NCBI GenBank assembly: GCA_027943245.1
Contig: JANDJZ010000128.1
Location: forward strand, 1-64,000
Direction of reading: 5' to 3'
DNA from: Acanthamoeba sp. SK_2022b
Taxonomy: Eukaryota > Discosea > Longamoebia > Acanthamoebidae
DNA: 64,000 nucleotides
Below are positions 19,844-31,041 of the stretch, one piece after another (positions within the stretch are counted from its first letter, which is position 1; each line of letters starts with the position of its first letter). The position numbers were made by a program, and so were the translations under genes. The notes under the pieces were generated by a model that did not search any database, was not told the DNA's origin, and saw nothing but the letters and a program-made list of their open reading frames with translations.

Positions 19844-22493
19844 TCATTTGGGCTGGAGGATGCCCACGAAGAAGCACTTCTCCCCGTCCCTCTTCTCCGT
19901 AACGGTGAGGTGGGCGGCGATGAGCGAGCCATCCTTGCGCACCAACGGCACGTCCCGGCCCACGCCGATGACCTTGGCCTCGCCCGTCTTCAAGTAGGAC
20001 CTGCACACGCGTGCGGCGTGATGTTAGCAATAAGTTAATAAGTTAATGATTCTTTCCACGGTGGTGGGGACAACGCGTACGTGATGTAGTCGTTGTGGAC
20101 GCGAGCGTACTCGCCGGGCATGAGGATACTGAGGTTGCGGCTCACTACGTCGATCAGTCGGTAGCCTAGCATCTTCTGAGCACCCTCGTTGAACGCGTGG
20201 ATCTTGCCGGTCTGATCGATGATGATGCCGGCCACCGACAGGCCATCCACGATCTGGTTCGCGCACGTGTGCAAGCATGAGTACGCGTGGGCATGAAGCC
20301 AAGCGGTGCTGCGTCGGTACCTCGCGCTGCTGCTGCAGGACAGTCTTGGTGCGCTCGACGGTCTCTTCAACATTTCTGATGATGCCAGTGAACAGCCGTC
20401 GACCAGCTGAGACACACAAACCAACAATAGACGGCAGCACGCGTGAGACGGCGCAACAAGGGAGCATGGTTTTGGTTGGTTGTGCACCGTCGAGTGCTTG
20501 CTCAGAGACCGAGAGGTAGACGGGAAGCATGCTGCCGTCCTTGCGCTGAGCCACGACCTCGCGGCCAACGCCAATGATGCGAGCTGACTTGGTGTCGAGG
20601 TACCGCCTCAGGTAGGAGTCGTGGACGTCGGCCACATCCTTGGGCATCAGGAACTTGATGTTCCTGCCGATGGCCTCCTCCTTTCCCCAGCCGAATTTGG
20701 CCTCCGAAGCCACGTTCCAGAACTGCACGATTCCGGTCTCGTTGATCACGATGGTCGCGTCCAGCAACTTGTCGAGCAGGTCGAACATGGGGTTCCTGTG
20801 GCCAGTGTATTGGTGAGCCTCAACGGTGGCCGTAGAACGTAAGGTGAGAGCCGGGTTGGGTTGGGAGGATACTTGATCACCGCCTCGCTTCCAGCGGTAG
20901 CTGGGGCGCTGGCTGGGGCGTCGGCGACCTTACAGAGCGTACCTGGATAGGCGAGCAGGAGGGGAAAGGGAGAGGGTGAAAGATAAAGAGAAAGAGAGAA
21001 AGAGAGAGAGAGAGAGAGAGAGGTGCATGAGCCCGAGAAGCCATTCGGGAGTCCACGAAATATTGACAACTGATTGGAGGCGGAAGAGGGGAGTATGGAG
21101 TGACTTACCAGTGTAAATGACGTCGTCGTTGCCCTGCACCGACTCGGTTACAGTCAGCCGAACGGGGAAAAGGTGTCCGTCCTTGTGCTTGGCCTGCACC
21201 GTCCGCCCAATGCCGATGATCTTGGCCACGCGCGTCTGCTGGTAGTTCTTAAGGTACTGGTCTGCGATCACGGGACGCAGAACGCACGCGCAACGTCAGC
21301 TCACACTGTGCGTCTTCTCCCCTCCTCAAACGAATCGTACGGTTGCGGGGAAGGCACGCACCATGGTGCTCGGCGACTTCGCTGGGCATGAGCATGCGCA
21401 CGTTCTGCTTGATTACCTCGCTGCGAGAGTAGCCAAAGAGTCGTTCGGCGGCTATAGGTATGAGAGTGAGAAAAAAGGATAACACAAGAGAGAACAAACG
21501 CCTTTACCCATGTTGAAGAAGCAGACGCGGCCGGAGAGATTGACTGTGACCACGGCATCGAGCATGGTGTCGAGGATCGACTGCTCCCGTGCGCTCACCT
21601 TCTTCTTACGCTCTGCGATCACCACTCCAGATCAGTTGTGGCTCATCACCGCGGTGGGCAAACAGCTGTGGCAGGGAGGAGGCACCGCGCAGGTAGAGCT
21701 TGAGGACGCCAGTATTCTTGGAGTCGCTGATGGCGGTCTTAAGGTGGCTCGTCTTCTTGATACGAATCTTGTCGCCGTCGAGATCCTTGTAGTGGACAAT
21801 CATCTTGGCGCCGTACTCCTTGCGCAGCTTGGACTTGAGCTGATTATAGGTGAGGTTGGCCGAGAGGTGGAGCACGGAGATGTCCTTGCCCAGGTAGCAC
21901 TTAACGTTGAGCTTGCCGCTCGACTCGCCGCTGGCCTTGGCCGAGGAAGTCGACTTAGCGCCGCTACTGTGAGATGAGCCGGTACCGCCGCCCGCAGTAC
22001 GGGTGAAGACAGACGTGGTGCCATCCGAACTGCCGTCATCCGTGTTGGCGTAGGCGCCGTCTAGGCCGTGCTTGAGCATCCTGATGTGTGACGTCAGCTT
22101 CTTGCGGTGGCCCATCTTCGTGACGTGAAGCTCCAGCAGATCGTCGACGTCCAACTCGAGAAGCTCGGACCCGCTTACAGATTGCTTGATGAACTCAGCC
22201 CTGTGCTCGCTCAGGTGGATGTAGTCCAGCCAGGTTCCCACGTCGTCCACCGTCCATTTCGCCGGATCTGAAGAAAAGAAGTTTTTCGTGACATTCTTGC
22301 GGAATAAAAAATGTTGAGGTTGTGTGTAAATAAAGAAATAAAAAATGCCAATGCACCAAGGCGACCTCACGGAGGATCTGCCTCGACCGGAGTGTTTTCA
22401 ACTTCAACCCCCCGCTCGTAAATGGTGCCCGAGCGGTCTGTGCACAGGAGGGTCGGCCGTACCTATTTTGCGCAGCCTGGCGGTGGGATCCAT
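19844..22493 (-). CDS. SAM-PB1-triple PAS protein with FixL-like PAS domains
   Basis: Multi-domain sensor or scaffold without a kinase domain. ATG 22493 begins [10 protein letters not shown], spliced to a SAM domain (about 22265-22040, [18 protein letters not shown]). A Ser/Thr/Gly linker follows, then a PB1 domain (about 21955-21640) with the acidic OPCA motif [12 protein letters not shown]. Three PAS domains follow: PAS1 about 21590-21110, PAS2 about 20785-20340, PAS3 about 20255-19844. Each has the FixL-type core LMP...H[DN]xY...T...[IV]IG[IV]GR, with His and Arg 20 residues apart, as are the heme-ligand His200 and the regulatory Arg220 of Bradyrhizobium FixL (numbering from memory). PAS2 continues into RLFTGIIRN, like FTGFVRD of FixL. 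Protein interaction through SAM and PB1 is expected. Heme binding is inferred only. The protein ends FFVGILQPK, with no output domain. Confidence 0.88.
20994..21022. repeat. (GA)n microsatellite in PAS-gene intron
   Basis: Sense strand is (CT)n, about 70 bases before the acceptor near 20940. Confidence 0.9.
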
Positions 22494-22865
22494 GTGCCTC
22501 CTTCTTTTCCGGCAGTGTGAATGTTCCCGCCGTTGCTTTGGGCGTCACTGGTGGGTGTGGGACGGTCGGTTGCAAGAACTTCGGCCTCTCGTCGCTGGCG
22601 TGTTCGTTGGCAAGAAGAAACGAACGCGAAGAGTCTTGCGCGCGACAACCAGCCATTCTGTGTCACCAGGAAGAGAAACTCAATCAGTTTTCACAGTGAT
22701 TTCAGAGTTTTTTCGGCCTTCTTCTCCAATCAGGCGAGGGCATCACGGATCTGACAGATCGCCTGGCAAACCAGTAGATCCTGTGCTTGTGTGTATGGCT
22801 AAATAAATAAATAGGTTGTTGTTGACTGGAAAGAAAGTACAACAGAGGTGGAATACAGGACAAGC
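22494..22865. other. Intergenic region, hydrolase 3' flank / PAS promoter
   Basis: 372 bases between two minus-strand genes. Overlapping short open frames are present on both strands without recognisable homology. AAATAAATAAATA near 22800 probably belongs to the 3' end signal of the upstream hydrolase gene. Confidence 0.5.
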
Positions 22866-24778
22866 TCAGAAGGGGTTGACCTTCTGGGCTGTGCGGACAA
22901 GGAAGCCGGGGTAGTAGGCTGGGGCGAGTCGTCGCCACGCGTGCTCGGCCTTACGCAGCTGCTCCTCGGCGGTGGCCACTACAGTGGAGGCCGCCTTGGT
23001 GACAACGCCCTCCTCGTCGCTCGATGAGCCCTCCTGTCCTTCCTCCTCGCTGGCGTCCTGTTCCTGATCTTGGCCCTGTATCCGTTCCTCAATGAAGGTG
23101 ATGGCCTTGACGATGTCGTTCAGCATGACGTTTTCACCCAGGAAGATGTCCTCCATAATGCAATCTGAGAACACACAGTGTTACCACCACCATCATCATG
23201 GGAGGGGGAAAACAGTGGGGTAGCTCTCGTACCAGTGTGGGTCTTGCCCTGGTGCAGCTTCACCTCCACCTTGACGCCAAGCTCCTCGAGGGCCTTGCCA
23301 AACTCCTCCGAGGCCTTGGAAGGCATCGTGACGTCGGCCGTGCCGTGCACGAGGATGGTGGGCGGGAACGGCAGGGTGATGCTCCCGCTGGCATCAACGA
23401 GCTTGTACTTCTTGCACAGATCCTGGGCAATCCTCGTGGGCGAATACCTGAACGCAGGTTCAGCCCCGCCGGAAGAAACGCGATAGGTGAGCAACAAGGA
23501 CAGCACAGCCAAGGCATGAAGGAAGTATACCTGGAAAGCTCGCCCTGAAAGATGGAGTAGAGCAAATAGTTGGGCAGGCCTCGACTGTGCAGGTATCTAG
23601 CACAAAAAAATATCACATAAAAGGTAAATAGTTTGATCAACAAAAGGCGACAGCTGGTTGGAGGGCAACGTTACCCGACGTAGCCAGCGAGGTCGTAGGG
23701 CCCGCTGACGCCTATGTACTTCTTGATCTGCTTGGTGCTCCACTTGGCCTTGCCGGTGCCGTTTTCGATCTCCTCGGCGTTGACCTCACGGAGTTCACGC
23801 GCGGGCTTGACCACCTCGTCGCCCCGGCTTTCAGCCTCCAGCTTTCGGCGCTGGGCTTCGCTTTCGCCTCTCAGCTTGGCCTCGAGCTCTTCGGTGGCCT
23901 TGCGCACGAGAACGAACGATGACAGATGCGCACCCGCGGATTGGCCCGCGACAGTGATGTTCTTCGGATCGCCTTTTGATGCAAGTCCGCAGAGCCCGTG
24001 AGCCAAACCAGTCCATCGATGAAGCTGAAGGAATTGCGGCTGCAAAGGAGGGTGTGTGCTTGTTGTACCTCCGTAGAGTTCAATGTTTTGGATCACCCAG
24101 GCGATCGCACGCTCCACGTCCTCGGCCATCTCGTTGCCATAGCCCTGAGGGAAGTTGCGGTAGTCGGGCGTGACGTAGAGAACGCCCTCCTCCATGAAGG
24201 CGTCAGAGAAAAGACCACTCCATCCCTTGTAACCGATGGTCCTGCACACAAAGAAGCAAACCGAGACCGACCATTAAAATAATGAAACTATTGTGGTATT
24301 TTGTACTTCGGAAAAATTGAATTATTATCAATAATAATAACTTACGCTAAAGAGAAAAAGAGTACCATGCACCACCAGTGAAGAAGATGGCAACAGGGTA
24401 GCGCGAGCCCTTTCGGCGACCGTGCTGGTAGGGGGGCACGTAGATGTCCAGAAAATTCCTTGCGTGAGGACCGTAGCGAATGTCGCGAATGATGTTGGGC
24501 GATTTGAAGTATCGATAGGCCATGTTGAGCAGCGCAGGCGAGAGAAGGAGCACAAAGGCGCTAAGTCGCGCTACTCGCACGATCCATTTGTAGGAACCCA
24601 TGAGGAAACGCAGCAGGAGGAAGGCCAGTTTCGTCAATAGCCAGGCTTCCTCAGTGACCTCTTTGACGCCGTATTGAGGCTGCGCCGCCGCGGCCATCTC
24701 CTGCAGCTGCTTGATGCGAGCGACATCGATCACTTCCTTGTCCTCCTTCGAACTTCGAAGCTTTCTTCTTTGATGCAT
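22866..24778 (-). CDS. Isoprenylcysteine methylesterase-like alpha/beta hydrolase
   Basis: Serine hydrolase close to plant isoprenylcysteine alpha-carbonyl methylesterase (ICME), which removes the methyl ester from prenylated proteins. The N-terminal ~90 residues carry a membrane-associated hydrophobic region (WLLTKLAFLLLRFLMGSYKW and VLLLSPALLNMAYRYF). The fold follows: DIYVPPYQHGRR, an oxyanion-type FFTGGAW, YVTPDYRNFPQG, the nucleophile elbow GQSAGAHLSS, then ILVHGTADVTMP with the catalytic Asp and KLHQGKTHTD with the His. A charged insertion of about 50 residues sits between the elbow and SGPYDLAGYVG. The C terminus is acidic, then amphipathic, ending AQKVNPF. About six exons. Other lipase/esterase-family activities cannot be excluded, but the order of motifs and the membrane region favour ICME. 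Confidence 0.85.
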
Positions 24779-25206
24779 GTCGGAGACTGATCAGATTAAG
24801 AAGGAATTGCCCACTCTACAAGGTCAAGGACACTTGCAGAGGTGGTGATGACGATAATGAGGCCGAAAGGAACCGGCCGAAGAAGAGGCGAAGCCACCAA
24901 GCGCGATCTCGCCCAACCACAACAGCCAGCGGGCGAAAAAGAAGCCAAATTGTGGCGCAATTCTAGGTGGCTCCGTTTCTCCGGTGCCTGCGATGCAAAA
25001 TTACAACAACCTTTCGTAACCGTTTTGCACATGTTTGAAATCATACCAGCGGACATTTTCTCCTTTTTTTTTTTCCATCTTCCACATGGCCTTCCGTGCC
25101 GGGAAGGTCTGCTCTCCCAAGGGTTTGCGGCCAAGTTGACACAAACCCACTCTAGCTCCTCGTTTGACAAACGAATCCACTCTCGTGCCTTAAACACATT
25201 GATTAG
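24779..25206. other. Divergent promoter, hydrolase / thioesterase
   Basis: 428 bases between two divergent start codons. A T10 run with pyrimidines lies at about 25058-25080. No TATA box is evident and no gene is recognised. Confidence 0.5.
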
Positions 25207-25955
25207 ATGGAGAACACACTCATGACGACGGGGAGCTCGGGGCCCGGCATTGGGTTCCCGCAGGTGTCCTACCTCAAGGAGTTGCAGCAGACGCCGGACC
25301 TGCGCGAGACGTCCTTCGCTATCGACTTCCCCCTTCTAACCGACCCCGAGGTGCGTCGGCTGAGTGGCAACAAGGGCAGCCCCTTCGGCCAAGCCATCCA
25401 CAAGCGCATGTTCTGGGACGCCGCCAACAACAAGCTCCTTGTACGCACCTCCCTCCCTTCCAGTACCGCCCTGTGTGCAACTACGTGTTCGTTGCCGCTG
25501 AGTGCCCCTGCTCACCTCACCGCACAGGGTGTGATCTATTTCTCTTACGAGTGCGAGGGACCGGTGGGCTCCGTGCACGGCGGCGCAATTGCTACCGCGC
25601 TGGACAGTGTGCTAGGCTATTTCTCCATGTTGTACGTTCGTTGCACCCCCCCAATGCGATACCATGTGGATCAACACCTCAATGGGTCCTGCTTGTATGG
25701 CGCAGCTTGCTTGGGTGGGGCTGCTTCACGCTCAACTTGAACGTTGACTACCACAAGTTCATCCCGCTTGGATCCACGGTGCGATTCGAGTGCTCAGTTG
25801 ATCGGATCGAGGGCAAGAAGGCCTACATCGACGCCAAGCTCATGCACCTTGTCGACGACGTCGTTCATTCCAAGGCCAAGGTAGCCTCTTCCTCTTCGTG
25901 GTTATGATCTTCGCTATCTCTCTCTCTCTCTCTCCCACACACACACACATATAAT

Positions 25956-26013
<58 letters not shown>

Positions 26014-26240
26014 ACTTCTCCGGCATCCAGGCGCTCTTCTACAAGGCGAAGCCGCTGCCCTCATACGAGCAGGCGATGCAGATGTTCGGCCGCGGGAGCA
26101 GCATGACCAAGGAGCAGCTCATCGAGCAGCTCCAGCAGCGAAGGCGCGAAGCCAGGGAGAAGCGAAAGCGAGCCGAAGAGGAGCGCAAACAACAGAAGGT
26201 CACCGGTGGCGGTAAAGATCGCGTCGAGGCCAAACTGTAG
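25207..26240 (+). CDS. 4HBT hot-dog acyl-CoA thioesterase
   Basis: Hot-dog fold thioesterase of the PaaI/THEM4 type, hydrolysing acyl-CoA to acid and CoA. The active-site helix is GPVGSVHGGAIATALDSVLG, with the HGGA motif of the family. The second half reads TLNLNVDYHKFIPLGSTVR then DRIEGKKAYIDAKLMHL, the usual long strands. The C-terminal tail is strongly basic and Gln/Arg/Glu-rich (QLQQRRREAREKRKRAEEE), a likely coiled coil or interaction segment, ending DRVEAKL. About four exons. One intron carries a CT then CA microsatellite. There is no obvious signal peptide. The substrate is not predictable. ATG 25207 gives MENTLMTTGSSGPG and lies just after an in-frame TAG. Confidence 0.87.
25918..26011. 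repeat. (CT)n(CA)n compound microsatellite in thioesterase intron
   Basis: CT units at 25918-25935, then CA units interrupted once near 25950, up to 26011. The acceptor follows 22 bases later. Same compound order, in sense, as in the aminopeptidase intron. Confidence 0.95.
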
Positions 26241-26421
26241 GGAGGTGGCGTGCGAGGTATGCGCGGACAGTCTGAACGCCATTCAAGGAACGGCCAATTA
26301 TTGGCCTGGAAATATAAATATAATTTATTAGACGTAATTTGTTTTAGATTGTAATTGCAACGCTGGCCCACTGCACACAAGCCTTCTCTCCGACGCATCT
26401 CATCTTTGGCGACATCAACAT

Positions 26422-29019
26422 ATGACAGACCTGCCTTCCTCCTTCTCTGGTGCCTCTTCGGCCTCAGGCCTGGGCGAATTGACGCCGTCGCACCACGCGG
26501 CCGGCACGCGCTCTTCGTTTTCGTTCCTGAGGCAGTCGCCCAAAACGCACCTTGGGGGGGACAAGGACCGCAAGTCCACCATGAAAAAGGAGAAGAAGGA
26601 GAAGAAGGAGCGTAGCAAGGATAGGGACAGAGAGAAGGAGAAGGAGAAGTCGCACATGAAGGGGGCGCAGCTCGAACAGGCCAGCAGCACCCCGGGACGT
26701 GCGGGTGGCGGTGCGCCAGTACCGTTCGACGGCGAACAGCTGAGCGGCCTCTATCCCGAAATCCACCGGCTCGTGGAGGAGCTCAAATGGAAGATGGACT
26801 CCACCCTCTACTCTCTGCACAAGCAACACAGGGTACTCTCGGCCGTTCATCTTTCCCTTATTTTGCACGTTTATTGCTTGTAATACTGTATTATTTTTTT
26901 CCTCACTATAGTGTAAAATATATGACTTCCTTTATGTGTTTATTTATTTAAATTTTTACATTATTTTCATTAATAATGCTTCTTGACGTTGGGGACAGTT
27001 GCTGGAGATACAGCACCCAAAGGTGGCTTCATTCGATGACCCGGTGAAGCTCAACATCGGCGGGGTCAAGTAAGCAGTCCCGGCCTGCCTGTTCGGGTGT
27101 TTGTCTTCTCACACGCCGTCCGCCCGCGCACATACAGATACGAGACGTCGCTGTCGCTGCTGCAAAAGTTCCCGCACTCCATGCTCGGCTGCATGTTCAG
27201 GTGCACCCACACCACCATGGTTGGTTGCGAGGCCTCTTGGCTGTTTGCGGCCCAGCGTCGACTAACCACTTGGCGCGCGTGTGTCGGCAGTGGGCGCTGG
27301 GAAATGCAAAAGGCCAAGGACGGACATTACTTCATCGACAGAGACGGCGTCCTTTTCAGGTAATGCGCCTTTGATTCTCTGATTGTAGTCTCTTCTCTCC
27401 TCGTCGTGCTCACTCGTCCCGCGCGCGTGCGGATTGCAGACACATTTTGAATTATTTGCGCAACGGCTGTGTCGTAGGCGTGGACAACAACCCGTCCCTT
27501 CGCGACGAGCTTCTGTTGGTATCCTTTCCTGTCCACCATTGTGATGTGTGGTGTCTGTCGTCTTTTGAATGCACGTAGGTGCGTTGTTGCATCGCCCAGC
27601 GTCTGTACTGGCCACTCACCTTGTTGCTGCTTGGGGTGCAGGAAGCGAAGTATTTCCAGCTCTCTGACATGGTGGACCAACTCAAGGGGAAGAAGCCCGA
27701 GCGCGTACGGAGAAGACTCGTGCTCCTCTCGCGATCCAACTGACCATTGGGGGGGGGTCCAGATATTGCTGTGCGGAAAGATCAACGGCCGCGATTTCGA
27801 CAAGGAGTGGACCAAGGGGCGAGGCTACTGGTCGATTGTCGAAGACGTCGGCGACGATGACAGAGGCTCGGAATTCGAAGACGAAAGCTCCAGCGAACGA
27901 GATAGCGAGAGAGAAGGTCGCGTCCGTCCCCCCCGTCCCCGAGAATGGCGGCCAATGCCACGGCGTTTTATTATTATCATTATTTAATTATCTAGAGCTT
28001 TTTTTTATTTACTTAAAATCATAAAAATAGATAGCGGAGAACGGTCGCGCCGAAAGAACAAGAAGAGCAGCAAGAAGGACGCCAAAACGGACAAGGAGGA
28101 GGCAGAGTTTATGCTCGTACAGAGCGGCACGGCCCGCAACGCCATGGAGATCATAGTTGGCAATCCAGAGTGGAGCGATTACATCATCGAAGCCGATCTC
28201 CGTAACGTTGGGGGCAGGTACTGCTGCTGCCCTACTCTCTCCTCTCTAGTGGTACGTCTTAGCGTCGGCGCTGTTTGTACATGTTGGCGTTAGGTCGTGG
28301 GGGCATCCGGGTGTGATATTCCACGCGCAAGATGTCAATAACTACGAGGTCATCTACTTCCGGCCACATTCGTTCCACTCTGGTACAATCAGCCGCCGTA
28401 CCCGGTGCCGCCGTTTGTTGCGTGGAAGGCGCCGCGCCAATCCGCGTGCCGTTGACCGCGTTAACCGCGAGGCTGATTGCTCCCGACACTGACAGCTGTC
28501 TGCCTTGGTCGTGGCTTTCCGTACCTGACAAAACCTTGTGGTGCGCAGGCATCCAGCACGGGTTCAAGGCAGACCAAGTCGTGATGTCCACGAGCTCCGC
28601 CGCCACTGTTCCTCATGACAGGTACGCGCCATCAATCTCCCTGTGCGGCCGCACAGTCACCGGTGTGTCGCCCTCGGTCCTCCTTGTCCGTCTAAACAAC
28701 CGGGGTGGGGGTTCTCCATTCGACTACCCGCCTCACAACAGCTTCCAGTTTAGGCCTAAGACGAAGACTGACACGTTGTTCGTTTGTTAATGTTAACTTG
28801 GTTCTTGGTTGGCGCAGTTGGTTCCACGTGAAAGTCGTCGTGTGCTCGTCCGAGGGCTTTGGCCGAGTCTACATCGATGACATGCGAAAACCTTCGCTCG
28901 TCTTCGCTCTCAAATTCAACAACGGCTGTGTGGGCTTCTTCCAGTACGAGCAGAAGGGCTACTTCAAGAATCTCGTCGTCAAAGCGCTCGATGTCGAAAA
29001 GGAGGAAGATAAGGACTGA
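26422..29019 (+). CDS. BTB/POZ (T1-type) protein with C-terminal lectin-like domain
   Basis: Starts MTDLPSSFSGASSASGL, then a Lys/Glu-rich basic segment (residues about 55-80). A helix with EIHRLVEELKWKMDS precedes a T1-type BTB domain typical of KCTD proteins: DDPVKLNIGGVKYETSLSLL, HSMLGCMFSGRWEMQ, FIDRDGVLFRHILNYLRNG. After LKGKKPERILLCGKINGRDF and an acidic/basic linker with KKNKKSSKKDAKTD comes a jelly-roll region: WSDYIIEADLRNVGGR, NNYEVIYFRPHS, WFHVKVVVCSSEGFGRVYID and YFKNLVVKALD. That pattern resembles concanavalin A-like/DUF1080 domains. BTB of this type usually recruits Cullin-3 or oligomerises; the lectin-like part may bind the target. About ten exons, including very AT-rich introns at about 26880-26990 and 27966-28033. 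The fold of the C-terminal part is inferred. Confidence 0.82.
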
Positions 29020-29317
29020 GCTTATCTCTGAGATAGCCCGGCTTTATGGCCAATACACGCACGCGCCTACAGCTAGTAGTATCACCAGGGGTGTTTGTGG
29101 TTTTTAGCCTACCTCCGGAAGCAAAATCTGCCGGATATGGGTGAAACGCGTTGTTTGGGCAGACCATCTATTTTGATTCCGGTGATCAGCACCTCTATCT
29201 ATTCTTGTCACAACCAATTGGAAGACGACGCAAGTTTGGTACACTACATTAATTCGCCAAGCAACTCCCGGTTTGTAAAGTACACGGCACGTGGTATCTC
29301 ACACGGAAGACGGCCGC

Positions 29318-30308
29318 TCACTCGTCGTTGAGGAGGCCGGCAATCTGGCAGGACGTGGTGGAGACCTTGGTCTCCCAGATCATAGGATTGTTGACGTTGG
29401 CGCGGCCCTTCTTCTTGCTGTTGGGGGACGAGACTGGGTTGAGGAGCAGGCTCATGGGAACACTGCCAGACATTGTCTCACGTTTCTTCTGCTCTCTGAG
29501 CTTGGTTCGATACCGTAGGCCGCACCTGTCAAGTCCGCGCCAAGATAATGTCAGCACCGTGGCAGTAGACGCGAGCAGCTTTGTTTTGGGCCCAAGCGAC
29601 GCAGGACTAAATGCAGGCAAGGCACCACGTACGCATTGCACAGTGTTCCTTTGCCAAGCGGGCCGGTTCGCCACTCTGGAGTAGAGTCCGTGCCGCAGTG
29701 CTCGCACCGCTTCCAGTCACAACCTCCGCTGGCGGTCTGTGTGAAACTTGCGTTACACACGCGCAATGCGGCAAGAGATGGAAGCGTAATTTGGCTACAA
29801 GCACGAACGGATCAACGACACAGAAAATGGTGTTTGTTACCTCCACTTTGCTTCGCTTGTACCGCGGTGCGTTGAGTTTCCACTTGACGACTTGCGCCGC
29901 AGTTGGGCCGGCGCACTTTGGGCTTCTTCCGCTGCTGCTGCCGGGTAGCTCAAACGACTGTTCAAGCTCGAGGCGCCGTTTTCGCTTGGGTGTTGGGTAG
30001 GCTGCTGTATGGGTGGGTGACGCGGGCTCGGACTTGATTGTGGTCGTCGTCCTCCCCCGGTGGGTGGGTGCAGGCAGAAGGGGTGCCAATGCAGGATGGG
30101 GAAAGGGCGCGGCAAGGTAGTTTGGCCATGGTCGTGCGTAGGCGAGTGGTGCTGCTCTTGTTGGCGGAGGGGAAGAAGGCATCTCGAGCAAGTCGGGACT
30201 CTGGTAGGGGTCTAAGGAAGGCAGGGGGGGCAACCAGCACGTCAGGTAGGGAAAACCGAGTGGTGGGCGGTGATGGGGGTAGAAAGGTGGATAGGCCACG
30301 GGCTGCAT
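29318..30308 (-). CDS. GATA-type zinc finger transcription factor
   Basis: DNA-binding protein with one GATA finger: CEHCGTDSTPEWRTGPLGKG followed by TLCNACGLRYRTKLREQKKR. The finger is split by an intron after LCNA; the join restores C-x2-C at both ends. The N-terminal exon from ATG 30308 is Pro-rich (MQPVAYPPFYPHHRPPLGF) with a basic patch TPKRKRRLELEQSF, a likely nuclear signal. The C-terminal tail ends CQIAGLLNDE. The frame stays open further upstream to another ATG at 30665. However, a TATATA element about 45 bases before 30308, and text unlike protein beyond it, favour the shorter start. About three exons. Target genes are unknown. Confidence 0.9.
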
Positions 30309-31041
30309 CTCGAGTCTCTGAGCTGTTGCCACCGAAGGAGTTTGGTGGGTATATAAGTTTGGAGAAGAGTGTAGGTTGAACCGGAGGGCGTGGGAGGAGG
30401 TCAGCGACTGGACAAGGTATGTTAGCGAGTGTATGCAGTCTTGTCGTGTGTTGTTGTGTGCGCTGCGGGGACTGGAGCTTGGTTCGGCGAGTGGGGGGGA
30501 AGAAGAAATGGATTCCCTTGTCTTGCAATAAATAGTGATCCACCGGCCGATGCCCTGACGTGTGTGAAGTGCGGCTGCGGTTGAAGGGTGCCGGCTATTC
30601 TTGCGTTCACCGCGCCTGCGCCGGAAGCGACGGTCGCCGTTGAACTGGGTCTTTGGACCTCTCATCCACCAATGCTACAGCAGCGGACCTCCCGGAGTTA
30701 CCTGGTAAACTGTCCGCCAGGTTACGCACACGCGCAGCCTGCGACGTCAGACAAGCGCAAGCACAGTGCCCGTGACGAAGCCATGGCGACGCCACTGCTT
30801 TTTTAGTGCTAAAGCTGCCAGCACCCTACACCAGGCACCCTACACCAGACACGAAGACTTGTCCGCGAGTTGCGAAGGCGCGCTGTCTTGTATTTAGCCG
30901 GAAAGCCTAAAAAGGAGGTTGAAAAAGCAAAGAGGTTTGCAACCCTTTTGTTTCCACCGGAAATAAAGTGGAAACTATTTTCCTCATTTACGTAACAAAA
31001 AAAAAAAAAACACACACACACAACACACATCAGGCACGCAG
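30309..31041. other. Divergent region, GATA gene / TAF10
   Basis: 733 bases between divergent start codons. The part near the GATA gene is open on the minus strand but lies beyond its TATA element. An A14 run followed by CA repeats lies just upstream of the TAF10 start. No other gene is recognised. Confidence 0.5.
30350..30355 (-). promoter_or_regulatory. TATA box of GATA gene
   Basis: TATATA within CTTATATACC on the minus strand, about 42 bases upstream of the ATG at 30308, implying a leader under 20 bases. Confidence 0.5.

Noticed and set aside
29607..30665. Upstream extension of the GATA factor to ATG 30665
   Set aside because: A TATATA element lies just before ATG 30308, and the extension has no protein-like pattern; it overlaps the likely promoter.
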